Of a stretch of DNA of 64,000 nucleotides, positions 33,062-45,800 are shown one piece after another. The notes beneath the pieces were generated by a model. The model did no database searches and was not told the DNA's origin. It was given only the letters and a program-made list of their open reading frames with translations. Every line of letters begins with the position of its first letter. The stretch's first letter is position 1. Source of the DNA: Albifimbria verrucaria (taxonomy: Eukaryota; Ascomycota; Sordariomycetes; Hypocreales; Stachybotryaceae); the NCBI GenBank assembly GCA_020081605.1, contig JAHREC010000013.1:3720001-3784000 (forward strand), in the 5' to 3' direction. The position numbers and the translations under genes were made by a program.

Positions 33062-34948
33062 TCATGGCAGGTTCTGTACAGACCAAATTTTGACGGCCGC
33101 ATCACCTCCGGCACTTGCAATCTTGCCACCCTCGACCCAAGTGATTCCGTTAACGCCGTCCTTGTGAGCGTTTGCTGCCTTGATGCGCTTTCCTTGGTTC
33201 TTCTTCTCCAGACACCAAACAAAAACATTGGTATCCAAGCTTCCACTGGCAGCGTAGGCACCCGTATCGTCCCAGGCAATGCAAGTCACGCGAGCAGTGT
33301 GTGCCGACCAGCGGTCTGCTACCAGCTCCCAACTTCCACTCTTGTAGACGTAGATCTTGCCAATGCTGTTGCCAGCAGCCAGGTGCGAGCCGTCCTTGGA
33401 AAATGCTAGAGCGGAGATGGCGCCAGTCGGGTTGGTCAGAGCCTGGGTTTCCTGAAGATTACCGCTTGAATCCGTCTTGTAAATGCGTACAGAGTTCTGG
33501 TCCGCGCCAACGGCAACATGGGAGCCGTATACGGCAATAGCTCCAGGCGTGTAGTTCAAGCTTGTCTCCTTAAGGAGCTTGTTGTTAGAGTAGACCGAAA
33601 CACCCGACGCGGTCGCAACGTAGACAAGGCCCTCAGATACTGAGATGCCCTTGGGTTGAGCAGTCAACTTGAGGCTCTCGCCGAGGAAGGTCTTGGCAGA
33701 CTCATCGACGATACGAAGTGTATCATCCCAGCCAACGCTGTATGTCTGTCCCTTGACACCAGCAAATTGCACAACCTGGTTGGTGTGCGCCTGTCCATCC
33801 ATGACGCTTGCAGTTCCAGACTTGAGATCCCACTGGCACACCCGTCCATCGAAACTACCCGACCATACGGACGCTCCATCGTCTCCAGACCTTAAGGCAG
33901 TTATGGCCTTGTTGTGTCCCCGAACGATGCTGGCGTCGGGTTTGCCTTCATGGAAGTAGCTGAGCTCTCCGTTGAGGTTAACGCTGATGATGAGGCCGTC
34001 GCTCCGGCCATGAGGGATGACAACGCCGACTTGCTGTTCGCTGACTTGCACTCCGTCGCCGCACTTCCAGGTTTGGATCACGCTACCCGACTCAGCGTTC
34101 CACAGCTTGATTGTCTGGTCAGCACTGGCGGTGGCAAACTTCTTGCTGTCCTCAGACCATGAGACCGAGAAGATGCTTCCAGTGTGCTCGCCCTCTCCGA
34201 TCTGCTTGGTGGGCTCGCCAGTCTTGCCATCGTAGAGCTGGATACGCTTGTCGGCGCCAACAGTGACGAGGGTGGTGCCGTCCGGAGAGTAGGCCGCGCC
34301 CAGAACGAACCCCTTGTGCAGGGCGTGCTTGGCATTGAACTTGTAGGGAGCACCGTGGTAGAAGATCATGTTGCCGTCGTCACCGACAGTGGCAGCTCGG
34401 AAGGGCCTCTGAGCCTTCATCGCCACAGCATTTACGGATTTCGAGTGGCCAATAATCTCACCGACCGAGTTACCACTGTCCGCGGTGATGCATCGGCCAA
34501 ACTGTTCCCGACCGTCACCGACGGCTATGACGCGCTGAGACTCGCCGTCCCACGCAATATCGTTCAGACGCCCCGAGATGATGCCATACTCGCCCTTGGT
34601 GTTCTCAATGTTCTCGGGCTCCCAGACACGGAGCATACCCGACGAGTCACCGCTGGCAATCTTGAAGCCATTGGGTGAGAAGCGAGCGATGGTGGTAGCG
34701 GCGGTGTGGCCGGTGTACTCTTTGCAGTCGGCAGGGTTATCGATGGAGCGGACGAAGATGGATTTTCCAGACTATACGGACAGCAGCATGTGAGCAAGAG
34801 AAGCAACAAGAGAGCAAGGAGGTGGGCAGCTTACCGCATAAGCTATGCGCTGGGTCTTGGGATCGACGGACAGCTGCGTGGGTTGACCTCTTGTGGTGGC
34901 TGGAACAGCGGCCAAGATACGGTCAATGGTTACTGATGGAGCCGCCAT
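33062..34948 (-). CDS. AIP1: Actin-interacting protein 1 (Aip1/WDR1)
   Basis: An intact 607-residue WD40 protein. It caps and helps disassemble cofilin-bound actin filaments and forms two seven-bladed propellers in known members. The sequence shows many WD-type repeats, for example RVWEPENIENTKGEYG, SVSWSEDSKKFATASADQTIKLW, ISALAFSKDGSHLAAG and GITWVEGGKIASAGGDAAVKIW at the C-terminus. The N-terminus (ILAAVPATTRGQPTQLSVDPK) is the family's start. A single intron at 34772-34834 (GTAAGC..ATAG) lies after codon 38. This is one of the longest genes in the window with no frame break. Confidence 0.95.
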
Positions 34949-37220
34949 CTTGCTATCCTTTGGCTGGCAAGCGAATCGGTCTTGTCGGGTTGGTGTTGGG
35001 TAGATGGAGGAGGTAGCAGTTGGAGGAGCCCTTTGCTTGTTCTTGCAAGTTGGAGGGGCAGCGCATGATGCGGGGCACTTGCTTTACCCCTGGCCCGGGT
35101 GACGAAGCTCCCTCAGCGGCTCTAACCAGGTTGCACCATCATTCGGGATGATCATTGCTATAAATATATTGACACAGGCAACTACTTATGCTGCATTGTA
35201 GGAAATCTTGGATGAGATCTGGCTCCGAGCCTAGGTCATTGTTGCCTGTGACAGAAGCCACTATTGTTGAGGTTGATGCCTGTGGCCGTAGCAGGCTTGA
35301 TCGAGATGACGCTGTCTCCCTTGGTGGTTGAATTGCACACGACTTCTCGTATCTCTTATTCAGAAGAAATCGGGTCTGGCTTGGTGAGTCTGGAATGAAT
35401 TCGCGACGGTGATTATTTGCACATTTGTAGATGCCTAGACAGCTCCAGGTGGCTAATTGAGCATTTATATATAGTGCCAGGGTGGTAGTAGCTACTATCA
35501 AGGCCAAGGGACCACCAACACCTTATTAGATATACGGCACGGCTTACACGCGACCGTCGAGCATTGACAGTCCTATATTGATGTGAGCCCTGCTTTTTCT
35601 ACGCCGTCAAAGCCTAATACTAATGCACCCACGCGTTGCGCAATCTACATAGTAGAGGCAACATTCCGGTTCATCCAGCAACCATGTGGCATGGAGCCCA
35701 GCTTTGTGTTGACACATCTGAAACATGTAGTTCGTACAGCAACCCGGATCCGGGTTGGGGAGAGACAAAAACAAGCCAAGCAGCCAGCTTTGAGCAGTGG
35801 CGAGTAAACGTAGATGTATGGCTCTAAAGTTACAATACGTCAAGTTCGACGGAGCCGGTGTTGATTTCTGCCGCAGAAACGCGTATGGAAGCCCGTTGAT
35901 GGGATCTGTCCTACAGCCTTGAGGCCTGTCTTTTCTGCGTCGCATATAGATTTCTCCTTCAGGCTCAGGTGGATGCACGGCGAATACTCAGGTCGCCTCC
36001 GCTAACAAATCCCTGGAATCGGGTGACAAGAAAATACGCGAACCACAAACACCAGACCACTGTCACACCCAACCCGATGAGAGGGCTAGGCTATACGATG
36101 GTGTTCCTTACTCCAACATTCAGCATTTTTCAGCTCCAATAACATGGTGTTTTCGTCAATAAAGGGCAAGCAGGAAGCAAACTGGAAAAGGAATACTTTT
36201 GATTGGGTCACGATGCCCTTAGTAATGCAATGTTTTTGGCTGTTCGTGTTTTTCTGTCGCCTCGGTTGCCACGCTCTCTTTTCTCCGTACCTATCATCTC
36301 TCTCCTCTCCAATCTCTCAACTGCACGATAATAGCAAGATTATTATGAGCTAGGATGGGCCCATCGGCAGGGACCCGGTCTCTCAGCCCAATCACAACCC
36401 CTGCTTCATCTCCAGCCTTGCACCAGTTCGGACGTGCAAGCCATGAAGCTATCAACGGACCTCCGGCAGGACGCAATTTCCTCATGCTCCCACCCAGGCA
36501 TAGGCACAGGCCAGGCCATCCACCATCCATCCATCCATCCATCCATCCATCCATCAGTCAGTCATTCTCCTCATGACAGAGATACCAGGGCCCCCTCCCT
36601 CCCCTCTCCACACCCCAAGAAAGAATAAAATAGAAGAGAAGAGACAGAGACAGAGACACGGAGGCTGAGTCAAAAAAGGGGAGGCAGAACAAGACGAGAA
36701 AAGCTTCTTCCCCATACATTTACAGTATTTACTTGCTAACTTACAGCACGGATGCAAGCCAATAGCCCGTCCAGCTGCCGTCGTCTCGGCAGCCAGGCCC
36801 GCAAATCATTGGTCCTGCGTTCAAGCCACGGCTACTGTGCATCGCATGCGGGATCCAAAGAGGATCCAACCCGAAGATCCGCGAATGAAATGCCTGGTCC
36901 GGTCTATAGCTTAATCCCCATGTTTATTGAATCTTCTCCCCCAGTCCCTGCTGTCTCGCGACCTATCTGGATGTAGAAAATACTGTAATCATAAAAACTC
37001 TCCTCGGCTCCCTTCCCCCTTGCTCTCTCTCCCTTCTCTCCTTACCCCGAAGCGGTTCGTCGATGGTTCTTTGCCTACATTATCTTTCTTAATTTCTTGG
37101 AATCCCAATTCCAATCCTTCATTGTCGCTCTTTGCCTCACTTCGTCTTCTTCTTTCAAACCATCGTCTCGTCTCGTCTCTCTCTTCTTCCATCTCTCGCT
37201 TCTCAACACCTACCTTCAAC
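34949..37220. other. Divergent intergenic region between AIP1 and the GPI-protein gene
   Basis: About 2.3 kb with no supported gene. It contains the (CCAT)8 microsatellite at 36523-36554, an AGAGAC-type purine tract near 36630-36660, and a strongly C/T-rich leader from about 36990 to 37215 immediately before the secreted-protein gene. The frames seen are short and compositionally biased. Confidence 0.5.
36523..36554 (+). repeat. (CCAT)8 microsatellite
   Basis: Eight perfect CCAT units, followed by a CAGT doublet. Intergenic; a likely length-variable marker. Confidence 0.9.
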
Positions 37221-37845
37221 ATGAAGTTCCTCGTTCCTCTCGCTCTCTTTGCCATTGCTGGCGTCTCCGCTCAGGACAAGAAGTGCGATGCCGACTACAT
37301 TGTCGAGCGCTGCTTGACAACCGAGACCCCAAGGTGCGCGCCGCCTCGCCCTCCCTCGTCGTTGCATTGGACTCACCACCTCTCTAGATCAAGGCTTGCG
37401 ATCCCTCGACTATGACTGCCAGTGCGCTGCTTACCAGGCCGTCGCTACGTGAGTGTTGGCCCGTCTCAACAACACGACAGTACTCAACCACGTACTAACG
37501 TTCATCTCTCGCAGCTGCTACACCAACTGCCCCAAGGATGACCGCGCCTCGTCCGCTCAGAACCAGGTTGTGATCATGTGCCAGAACGCCTCGCTGTACG
37601 GCTCCAAGGCCCAGGCCTCCAAGACGGCCGCCGTTACCGGCTCTCAGACTAGCGTTGCCGCCGCTGCCTCCACCACCGCCGACGAGGAAGAGAAGGACGA
37701 CGCCAAGAACGCTGAGCAGAGCACCGCTCCTGCTTCTTCCACCACCACCAGCGCTCCTGAAGGCACCGGCGCCGCTGCCAACATTGCCAGGAACACCGGT
37801 GGTCTCCTCTTGGCTGTCGCCGGTGTTGTCGCCGCTATGCTGTAG
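37221..37845 (+). CDS. GPI-anchored Ser/Thr-rich secreted protein with eight cysteines
   Basis: About 168 residues. A signal peptide (MKFLVPLALFAIAGVSA, cleavage likely before QD) is followed by a compact domain with eight Cys (KKC, ERC, KAC, YDCQC, TCYTNC, IMC). A Ser/Thr/Ala-rich stalk with an acidic patch (EEEKDD) comes next, and the C-terminus (IARNTGG then a hydrophobic LLLAVAGVVAAML) is a GPI-anchor signal. It resembles the fungal GPI-anchored serine-threonine-rich family, probably wall or plasma-membrane bound, function unknown. The Cys spacing is not a standard CFEM pattern, though eight Cys are shared. Introns: 37334-37387 and 37449-37514. Two missing bases (C run 37327-37330; one at 37405-37409) restore 169 codons. 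AATAAAA lies soon after the stop. Confidence 0.82.
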
Positions 37846-38679
37846 AAGGACCTTGATAATAAAAGTGTGTTATGTTGGATGGATCGCGCATAAACCACGA
37901 ACCAAATATGTAAATCTGTGTCGCCATATTTAGTACTAATACACTAATTAATCGAGAATTGAGAGGACAAGCCACAATGCTGCTTCACATCCTTCTTTCA
38001 TATCATGGGTGATAGGGCGACCATGTATGCTTGTCAACTCTCACGGCAAGGCACGCGTCACAAGGGCGATGGAATGTTCCCAAATGTTGAGCAAACAAGG
38101 CTCGTATTTCTAACCATTGACTCTAGACCACCTGATCTAGATATGATACATACACGCGCGCGTTCCTCGCGGCAACCCCATACTATCAATCATACAACAA
38201 TGCCGACGCCACACCACGCCTCGGCCATGAGAATCAAGCTTGCCTGTCATTCAGGCCCGGAAAAGCGCATCTTTTTCCCCTTTCCTAGTGCGCCATGTGT
38301 ATAGGAGTCATAAAACGTTCTCTAGCACAAACGCATATTCCAAAGGCTTCTTGAGCCAACGATACACCGGCGCCATACTCTCGTTTCTTATGGTCCTTCC
38401 GTCTGGGAATGCGCAACGCACCGGTAACTGAACCAGAAATGACGTGCCCCTCAACGAAAGGCAAAGAGAGATGTAGAGCAAATTGTAAAAGCGCGGAAGG
38501 TGCAAAAACAAAACTAAAAACGAGTATGGTATTTGAAACGTCGAGTTCAAGAAGGAGAGAGAAATCCAACACGTCGGCTATTGTATCGAGTGCCGGCAGA
38601 CCGAAAAGATTATATATGTATATGTGCGTTGAAAAGGGTATGTGGAAAGATGTTCTCGAATTTCACGAGAAAGGAGCAT
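37846..38679. other. Convergent 3' flanks
   Basis: 834 bases between the stop codons of the GPI-protein gene and the minus-strand zinc-finger gene. No gene is supported. Confidence 0.5.
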
Positions 38680-40582
38680 CTAGGCCTTGTGCGGTCGTCG
38701 CTCCTTTGTGCTCCCCTTCACAGGGCTGATGAAGGTGACGTGCTTCGGCTCCTCCTTTCGCAAAGGGACGGCGCCCGACACACCACTTGATCCACGTCGA
38801 AGTGTTCGTGTGTCGTGTTCGTCATCGAGCGTAATCTCAGCCACATCTGACACCGAGTCGGTATCCATGCCATCACTTGCTCCAGAGACTGATGAGCCTT
38901 CGTCTGAATATTCACCGTCGTCACTAACGAGAGAAGGAGCGTTGTTGCTGACCAGGGTGTTGGGGCTCAAGTTGGCATCTTCCATATCAATATCCTCGTC
39001 GGATAAGATGTGGTTCGAGCTTTGCTTGATCAACATGCCCTTAGCAGAGTTGGGTGGCGGAATAAACGACATGTGAGGGAACGGCCTTTGCTACTGATGG
39101 GACGGTCTGCAGGCTCCTGAGCGGATGCAGACTGCCCAGTAGTGGTACGGGCTGGCATACGCATCATGACCGAAGATCGCGCTGGAAGGGCATCGCTTGC
39201 GCCATCAAAGGATGAAAGAGCAGGCTCCACATCCTCCGACTCATCTCCGGGCGTGAGGTCATCCAACGGGACGCGTGTTCTGGCATCGGCAACAAGGTCC
39301 TCGAGATTTCCATTGAAGTTGCGACTTGCCATCAGCTGAGACAAGTGAGGAGTGTCAGAAGAGCCCCGGAAGCTATGTGAACTAGTGGATTCATTGCGGG
39401 TAACAGTCTGGCCAGTGGAGGAAGCAGATCCCACAGGGATGTGTGTGACATTAGGCAGTCTGCCCTCTTCGAAGAGCTTGAGGAGTCCTTGATACGGGAC
39501 TGCAGTGCCACGAAAGCGTCTGCGTCGGTCATATTTGGCTGGGCAAACGGATGAACAAGATCCGTGCCTGTGCTAATAGACGACGTCGACCCGGTTCGCT
39601 CTTCGACGGGCGTAGGTGTGTCGATGGGCTTTCCGCAATGAACAGCGGCCTCTTCATGGCTCTTGTAATCACGTTTGTGTGCTATCCTGCAATGGTTAAT
39701 GAAGCCTTGCGTACTCGAGAAGTTGAACCGGTTGCAATCAACACAAATCAACTTCACAGTGATACCGTCTGCTCGCTTGACTGTGCAATAGAGTGGCTTC
39801 TCTTTGGGAGGGGCGTGAGCATTGGGAAGAGCTTGCAACCGGTTGCCCGCACTACCACGCGAACCTCGACCCCTGGACGCATTAACATCCACGGCACTGT
39901 TCCTGGTGGTCCTGCCTTCGATGGTGCAGCCTCTTGCGAATGCATCCACGCCGAAGTGAGACTCGGGCTCAACACCATCAAATGAAGGGTCGGGGATCAG
40001 CCAGTGAGCATAATGCCGAGCGTAGGGTCCATCGACTACGCCAAAGGGAGGCGCCCATTTGGGAACGCTCGCGCCATACTGGGTTCGTAGTGCAGATCCT
40101 GTTCCTGCGCTAATGTGTAGCATTTGTTCGGGTGTTGGGCAGTTGACCGGGTAGGGAATCAAGTGGCAGCGTCGCAGCTGCTCCAGCGCAATCTGGCATT
40201 TTGCTAGCTCTTGGTCAATAAGGCGAAGCTCATTGTGCTTTGTTAGGATTTCTATGCCGAACTGATGCCGGATGATCTCGCGCGCATTGCCTACGTCCTT
40301 AGTAGCTGGTGGCATGCGACTCCCGGCGTCGCATGGCAACAAACAATCCTCCGAGGAGGCGTGGTCTGTTCTGCTGCGCTTTGCAGGTGAAGCTTGGGCA
40401 TGCGACACATCCGTGGCCTCTGAACTGTACCGTCTCTTCTTGGGAGACTGCAAGTCGGACACAGATGACGGTGTAGCCGTTGGCGAGGCGGGCTGAGAAT
40501 AGGCCTCGGGACCCGACAACGACGGTGTCGCGTCAGGGTTCCGTTCGCTTCCCCATGACTCTGAGCCCCAGAAGCGAAACAT
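38680..40582 (-). CDS. C2H2-type nuclear protein resembling ADA-complex component Ahc1
   Basis: About 634 residues, intronless. The N-terminal 100 residues are Ser/Pro-rich with basic SPKKRRYSS and SPAKRSR, possible nuclear signals. A conserved middle (LRRCHLIPYPVNCPTPEQM, KWAPPFGVVDGPYARHYAHWL) precedes one C2H2-like finger, Cys280-x2-Cys283-x13-His297-x4-His302, followed by KRDYKSHEEAAVHCG. The C-terminal third is acidic and Ser-rich. This layout is what I remember for fungal proteins annotated as ADA histone acetyltransferase complex component 1; the specific name is tentative. Two missing bases (near 39482-39483 and 39077-39079, both G on the plus strand) restore 635 codons. The upstream 500 bases on the coding strand are a C/T-rich leader. 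Confidence 0.6.
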
Positions 40583-43500
40583 GAGGGCGCCCGGGAAGGG
40601 ATCGGGCGCAAGAAGACGTGTTGCGACAAAGGCGCAAAGGGTATATGATCAAGACGGCCCAAGTGAATAGGAGAGTGCAGGTGCGCGCGACGGCGATGAC
40701 TCTGCTGAGGTAAGCGAGCCCGGGCCAGTGGCGGTTTAACCGGTTTGGGGCAAAGCAGCCAAGGGGGCGTGGCCGTGCGATGATGTGGCCCCTCAGAGAG
40801 GACGTCGCAAACAAAGTCAGCAGCAGGCAGGTTCCCCTAAGCTGCGGCGCGACCCCAGGGGAAAAAAGGGGAAGAGGAAACGAGCGCTAGCGAAAGCCTC
40901 GGATCGCGTACTGGATTTCGAATAGAGGAGGAAAAGTGAGTGTATGAAGAGGGAGAGGTTTTGGAGCGTGTTATGGTGTGAAGGGAGAGAGATGAATAGG
41001 AAGAAGGAGGAAAGGGAGGAGATGCAGCGTAAGGGAGGCCACCAGAGGGTTTGGGGAACTCCACGGGCTTCTGGTGTGAGTCTGACACACCTTTCTGATT
41101 GAGCTCTGTCAGGCAATGAAGGGGAGAGCAGTGATTGACGGCGCAAAGGTGGGCGATGATGGTGTGGTGGAGCGAAAGATTGTTTTGGAGGTGGGCCGGT
41201 GCTGCAAGGGGTGTATGTGTTCCTTTTGGTGGCCAATTCGGAATGGAGGCGGTGGTATCCAATCAGAAGTCGATTCCGGCCAGAAAACCGGACCCGTCCT
41301 AGAATGCACCAAGAGGTCAGCCCAGCTGGCTCGGTCTGACAACCTTCGAAAAGGGTGTGGAGGGCGTCTTATTGGCCTGAAGAAGGAAGAGAAGGATGAT
41401 GCCTTGGCAACGAGGCATGGGGAGTGTTGACACCCAGCAGTTGGGGGCTCTTCTTTTTGTGTGTACGTGTGTGCGTGTGTGTGCGTGTTTGATTTTATTT
41501 TACCTCTTTTGGTTTATTGTGCTCAGCAAACGTAAGCAATGCCGCCAACGAAAAATGAGGAAACAATCAAAGAGCCAAAACAGGTAAATATCGAGGTACC
41601 TACCTTGAGCTACATGCACGCACGCAGGCCAAGGTACTCCATAGGGAGGGAGGTACCAAAGCCGGCAGCACTTGCTCCCAGCCGGTAGCGACCAGCACGG
41701 GGAAGCACGGAAACGAACCGATCTGGCTAGCTTTGCCTATGCAACTGCCTAGTCCTTGCAGAACAGGCAGGCTTACAGTGGGCCAGGTTTAGCCGTCACT
41801 GGGAGAGAGTCCAGGCAGTCAACAGCCTAAGCAAGATTGGCTTGGGAAAGGTCTGGCAGCCTGTATGCACACTTGCACAGTATGTAGGTGAGAAGAGGAG
41901 CAGTCGTTCTCGCATGTGAAGGGAGGTTCCAGTATTATACAGCATCTCACAGGCACCCTGTTGGCACAACACACGCAGCCTGTATCGCGGCACGCACCCG
42001 AAGGTCAACGGAGCTGCGCAACCGGGACGCCGCCGCATCTTACCAATAGCTCCCCACGTTGCCACAAGCCGGAGCATGTGCAACGAAAGAGCGTCTGGGA
42101 GTTTTGAGTTTCCTACCTATCAATAGCCACAGGCGGACGACCAGTGGACGTGGAGGCGAGCTACCAGTGTGGGGTTTATGCTGGTATACTTTCAAACCGA
42201 CGTGCTCTAAACAAGGTGAGACACGAGCGAAGCTGTAGAGGAATGTCGCAGATGGGCGGCAGGAATTTAGCCAGCCAAGATATACGACGCATCGTGGAGC
42301 CTGGCGGAAGCCTGCTTTACTGTGCACTTGCTTGCCTTGCGCATGCAGCCGCTTCCGTATCGACTGGCCGATACGATGCCACTGTGGTCGTCGGAGCAGC
42401 CTCGAATCCATTTCCTGGAGGAATCAGGAAATCATCCAGAAGGCTCCTGGGTCCGGTCCTCTCATCCTTGCTCCAAAACAAAAGGGTGTGAGGGGCGTGT
42501 TCTTAATGCGCCCAGAGCTTGTCTCTCCGCCTAGCACTACGCTAAAGCACTATGGCGTTGCTGCAGTTAGTGCACTACCTGCTTGATCTCTACTGATACG
42601 ATGGGAGGAACGCGCGTTTCAGTGCAGGCTGTCGTTTTCCCTCCCTCTCTGGCTGCCTGCTGAAGCTTAATGCGTCCCTTGCCCAGGGGTATCCCCAGGC
42701 ACCAAACGTGGTGGCGATTACATTGCTGGATCAATCTGATAGGAAAACATACGGCAAACGCATTCTCGATGTGCAAGACCGAGCTTCCGTCACATCCAAG
42801 CCTTGTGAGGAGCCCAAGCTCCCAGACTCCAGCGTCCCCTCCCGACGCCATTGCGCTATGATGTGATGCCTAACGAAGCTCTAGCCTTTACAGGTTCTAT
42901 CCTGCATCGTTTGCGCGCTGCTGTCGCTGCAGCTCTCCACAGCCCATATGGGTCCAGATCACCCATCATGACCACAGCGTGCAGCGTCCGGGAACTTTAG
43001 GTCACTCAGCGGACCCACCGATTCAAAGTCCCCTTCAGAGGACGAGCGCACAGGTCCATCGAGAGACGTCACACAGATACGCGGCTAACGCTCATCTGCT
43101 GGAGTCTCCTCGCATCTGCGTCATTCGCCCCAAAGCGGCGCTGTTAGTCTAGGTTTCGGCCCTCGATGAGATGCGACGACCGACACTCACCAAGCAGCGT
43201 ATGGATAACCAACTCGTAACTTAGATCTTGAGGACATGTAAAACTTGTCCCATTTGCGTCGTAGGGACAGGGCAGTTTGACAACTTGACGTGATTGGCCC
43301 TTGATGTTCAGCTTCGCATGACTCGGCGTTTCTGTACAGACCAAGGCTAGCAAAGTTAACCTTCATTTCCCAAGTTCCATGTTCAAATTGTTGAGTTGCC
43401 GAGCCCAAACAGTACTAATTGCTCCGTGAGTTCAAAGGAGCGTCACAGCAAGTACCATCAACTTATTGATAGAGTATTGGCCATGCGCGAATTCAGCCTC

Positions 43501-43794
43501 GGGGTAATGGTGTTCCACAACGCACATGGTACCAAGCAACGATACGTAAACAGCTATTTCTTAATACAGCCCATGAGAAAGAATAAAATAGTATATGAAT
43601 CCAATTCTATCTGCCATGCATATATAGACAGTTCTGTCTTGTCATACCGGCCCTCGATCTGGCCTGCCTCGATGTGGCAGGGAAATACCCCACCAAGGTA
43701 CCCGGTTAGTGATAGCTCCAGGGTCTGTGTCCAACCAAAGGCCTTAGCTTTTCTAGAATCTACAAAGATTTCTTCACGGCATCGCTTCGCCAAC
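40583..43794. other. Intergenic region, no supported gene
   Basis: About 3.2 kb. The part next to 40582 reads as a pyrimidine-rich leader of the minus-strand gene (40820-41260). A GT-rich stretch at 41458-41490 and two GGTACC sites (41595-41600, 41652-41657) follow. Frames between 41.8 and 43.4 kb show no domain. The last part is the Alba gene promoter. Confidence 0.5.
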
Positions 43795-44417
43795 ATGTCG
43801 CCCGTCACACAGATCAAGAATACCAAAAAAAGCGCGAGCCTGTCGACGATGGCTCTGATGATGCCACGCAGTCGAAGAAACCTCGAGCGAGTCAATCTCA
43901 GAATGTGCCACTGATCATCCCACACGAAGCTATCCTCGCCGAGCTCGCATCGAAATACAACATCCTTCCTGCGTCCGTCATTTCGTCTACGAAGATCAAG
44001 AAGCGCGTGTCCTCTATCACAACACATCTTTCAAGCTCTGGCGGCCAGCCGAATGTCGGTCTGCTGTATGCGCGTACGGCAGATGTTTGCAAATTGATCA
44101 CAATTGTGGAACAGACCAAGCGTGTGCTGGCCGAGGAGGGCCTCACATGGTACCAATACAATCAACTGTTTACCTTGCCAACAGAAGCGATTGCAAAGAA
44201 GAATTCAGTAGAGGAGACGGTCCTAGAGGATGCTGCTGAGAGATCCGATAGCGACGGGTTTGAGGTGATGGAGAGCCGGTTTGAAAAGGCCGTGCTTCCG
44301 TCGGTCTCAACCCAGGTGACCAAGTCCATGAGGGTCTTTCTCTCTGTCAAACCGATTCCCGAGTTGAAGTTGAAGAACGATGTCACTTCACAGTCAAGCG
44401 AGGAGGCAAAGTCATGA
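43795..44417 (+). CDS. Alba-domain DNA/RNA-binding protein
   Basis: About 207 residues, intronless. The N-terminus is charged and Lys/Arg-rich (KKRE, SKKPRASQSQ), typical of a nuclear protein. The Alba-like domain runs from about residue 38 to 135, with VISSTKIKKRVSSITTHLSS and NVGLLYARTADVCKLITIVEQTKRVL as the strand-helix core, then LTWYQYNQLFTL. The tail is acidic. Alba proteins bind RNA or DNA, and eukaryotic members include RNase P/MRP subunits and mRNA-binding factors; which one this is cannot be said. The A7 run at 43825-43831 lacks one A; with A8 the start joins the domain and gives 208 codons. Vtc1 converges from the right. Confidence 0.75.
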
Positions 44418-44795
44418 CTTGTCCCAGGATGCAATCAACTAATGGCTGGCTGATACTTGATAATCTCAAATTGTCTGGCGCTTGGGATGGATAATATATA
44501 CATGGGGGTTGGACGGGATAGGCGCATTAAAGATACCCAATGCTATACACATCTTACAATAGTTTGCTGCTTCGAAGCGGGTTGGCCCCGGATGAGAGTT
44601 GTTGCCAACATAGACATTGATCCTCCTCCACAGCAACCCCATGGTTTCTCGCCTTTAACCGCTGAACCTGTAGCCTGGAGAGCCCTTGCAAGTTGGACTC
44701 CATTTCTTCAAATTGTTGATTGGTATATGATCTTTGTATTCTTGGACCCCGTAGCGTTTCTTTGGCAATGGCGCTGGGTACCTGGTGGACCGACC
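44418..44795. other. Convergent 3' flanks of the Alba gene and VTC1
   Basis: 378 bases between two stop codons, no gene. A long plus-strand open frame across 44457-45092 is mostly the antisense of VTC1. Confidence 0.55.
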
Positions 44796-45260
44796 TTAAG
44801 CATGGCCGTTGTTCTGCTTCTTGGACTGGTCAACAATCCTCAGCACGAAGTTGACAACAACGGCCAAGAGGAGGATGATGGCCAGGAAGGTAGGGCCGAA
44901 GCGGTCATCGAAACCAGCTTGGCCTCTCACTCTAATGGATTTGGCCCTCCAATGGTACGTGGCCAGGGCATATATCATGGTGAGCATGGCGACTCCGGTG
45001 AAGAGGAAGGCGGAGATGAAGGCGACGCGGTCGCCAAAGTTGAGCATGCCAATGGCAAGGGCACCGAGGATGACGGTGAAGTTCAGCCATGACAGGAAGG
45101 TTCGCTCGTTGGCGAAGAAGACCTTGGGCTCGACTCGCGTGGGCAGGGCGATACGCTTGCCTGTTGTCGCCGTTAGCTACAGTCCCTAGGAAGCATTACA
45201 AAGTGTTTGGGCAGCTCTGCACGTACCGGGCGCGGTCTGGAGAAGCGGCTGAGACGACAT
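44796..45260 (-). CDS. VTC1: Vacuolar transporter chaperone subunit Vtc1
   Basis: An intact 132-residue protein with three transmembrane helices (DUF202). It is the small membrane subunit of the VTC polyphosphate polymerase at the vacuole. It has [24 protein letters not shown], the hallmark DUF202 entry, then helices at about 40-60 ([13 protein letters not shown]), 66-85 and 103-122. The short first exon ([12 protein letters not shown]) is joined by intron 45161-45226 (GTACGT..ACAG). The frame is continuous over 133 codons. The promoter carries two CACGTG boxes, one of them CACGTGGG, as in phosphate-regulated VTC genes of yeast (separate entries). Confidence 0.95.
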
Positions 45261-45630
45261 GTTGTTAGTGGGCTGCGGAGATGGTCGAAGTATCTGTTGA
45301 CTATCGGCTGGTCGCTGGTGAGGCCTTGGGCGATGCAATTGAAGCAGTCGTTGATGTGCGAGCGGTCGTTGGCTGAGCGGATATGGCGAGCGACAATCAA
45401 CACAACGGTCTGCAAAATTGTCTCAGCGGGACGAACAGTTTGGCCTGCTCAAGAGGAATAAAAAGGTTTGAAGAGATGGTCCCCGTCAACGAGGCTACCG
45501 CAGTGGGCACAAGGACAATACGCCGCTCGGATTGGATGGCCGGCAAGTGACGACAAGCAAAGATCTTTGCAGCTTGCTCTGTCGAGACGCTTCCCCACTG
45601 CAACCCGCTTTCAGCGAGCTCTAGACCAAG

Positions 45631-45638
45631 CACGTGGG
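45631..45638 (+). promoter_or_regulatory. CACGTGGG box upstream of VTC1
   Basis: This exact 8-mer is the strong Pho4-type (NUC-1-type in Neurospora) phosphate-response site in fungi. It lies 371 bases before the VTC1 start and 481 before the dynein light-chain start. Binding is inferred from the motif and the known regulation of yeast VTC genes. Confidence 0.45.
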
Positions 45639-45800
45639 CTGCTCTGTTGCGCTGAATCCTGGTTGGGCAAGAGATGCTCCAGCACTAACGCGACACGCTA
45701 CGCTACATACGCTACAGCGCCTGTACGCCACAGCACCAGCAACGTCCAGGGGAAGGGAAGAGGAAGGTGAAGGAGGGAGCCGTAGGAGAAGCTGTTTGGT

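Noticed and set aside
44457..45092. 211-codon plus-strand frame
   Set aside because: It is the antisense of VTC1, whose sense frame is a clear three-span DUF202 protein.
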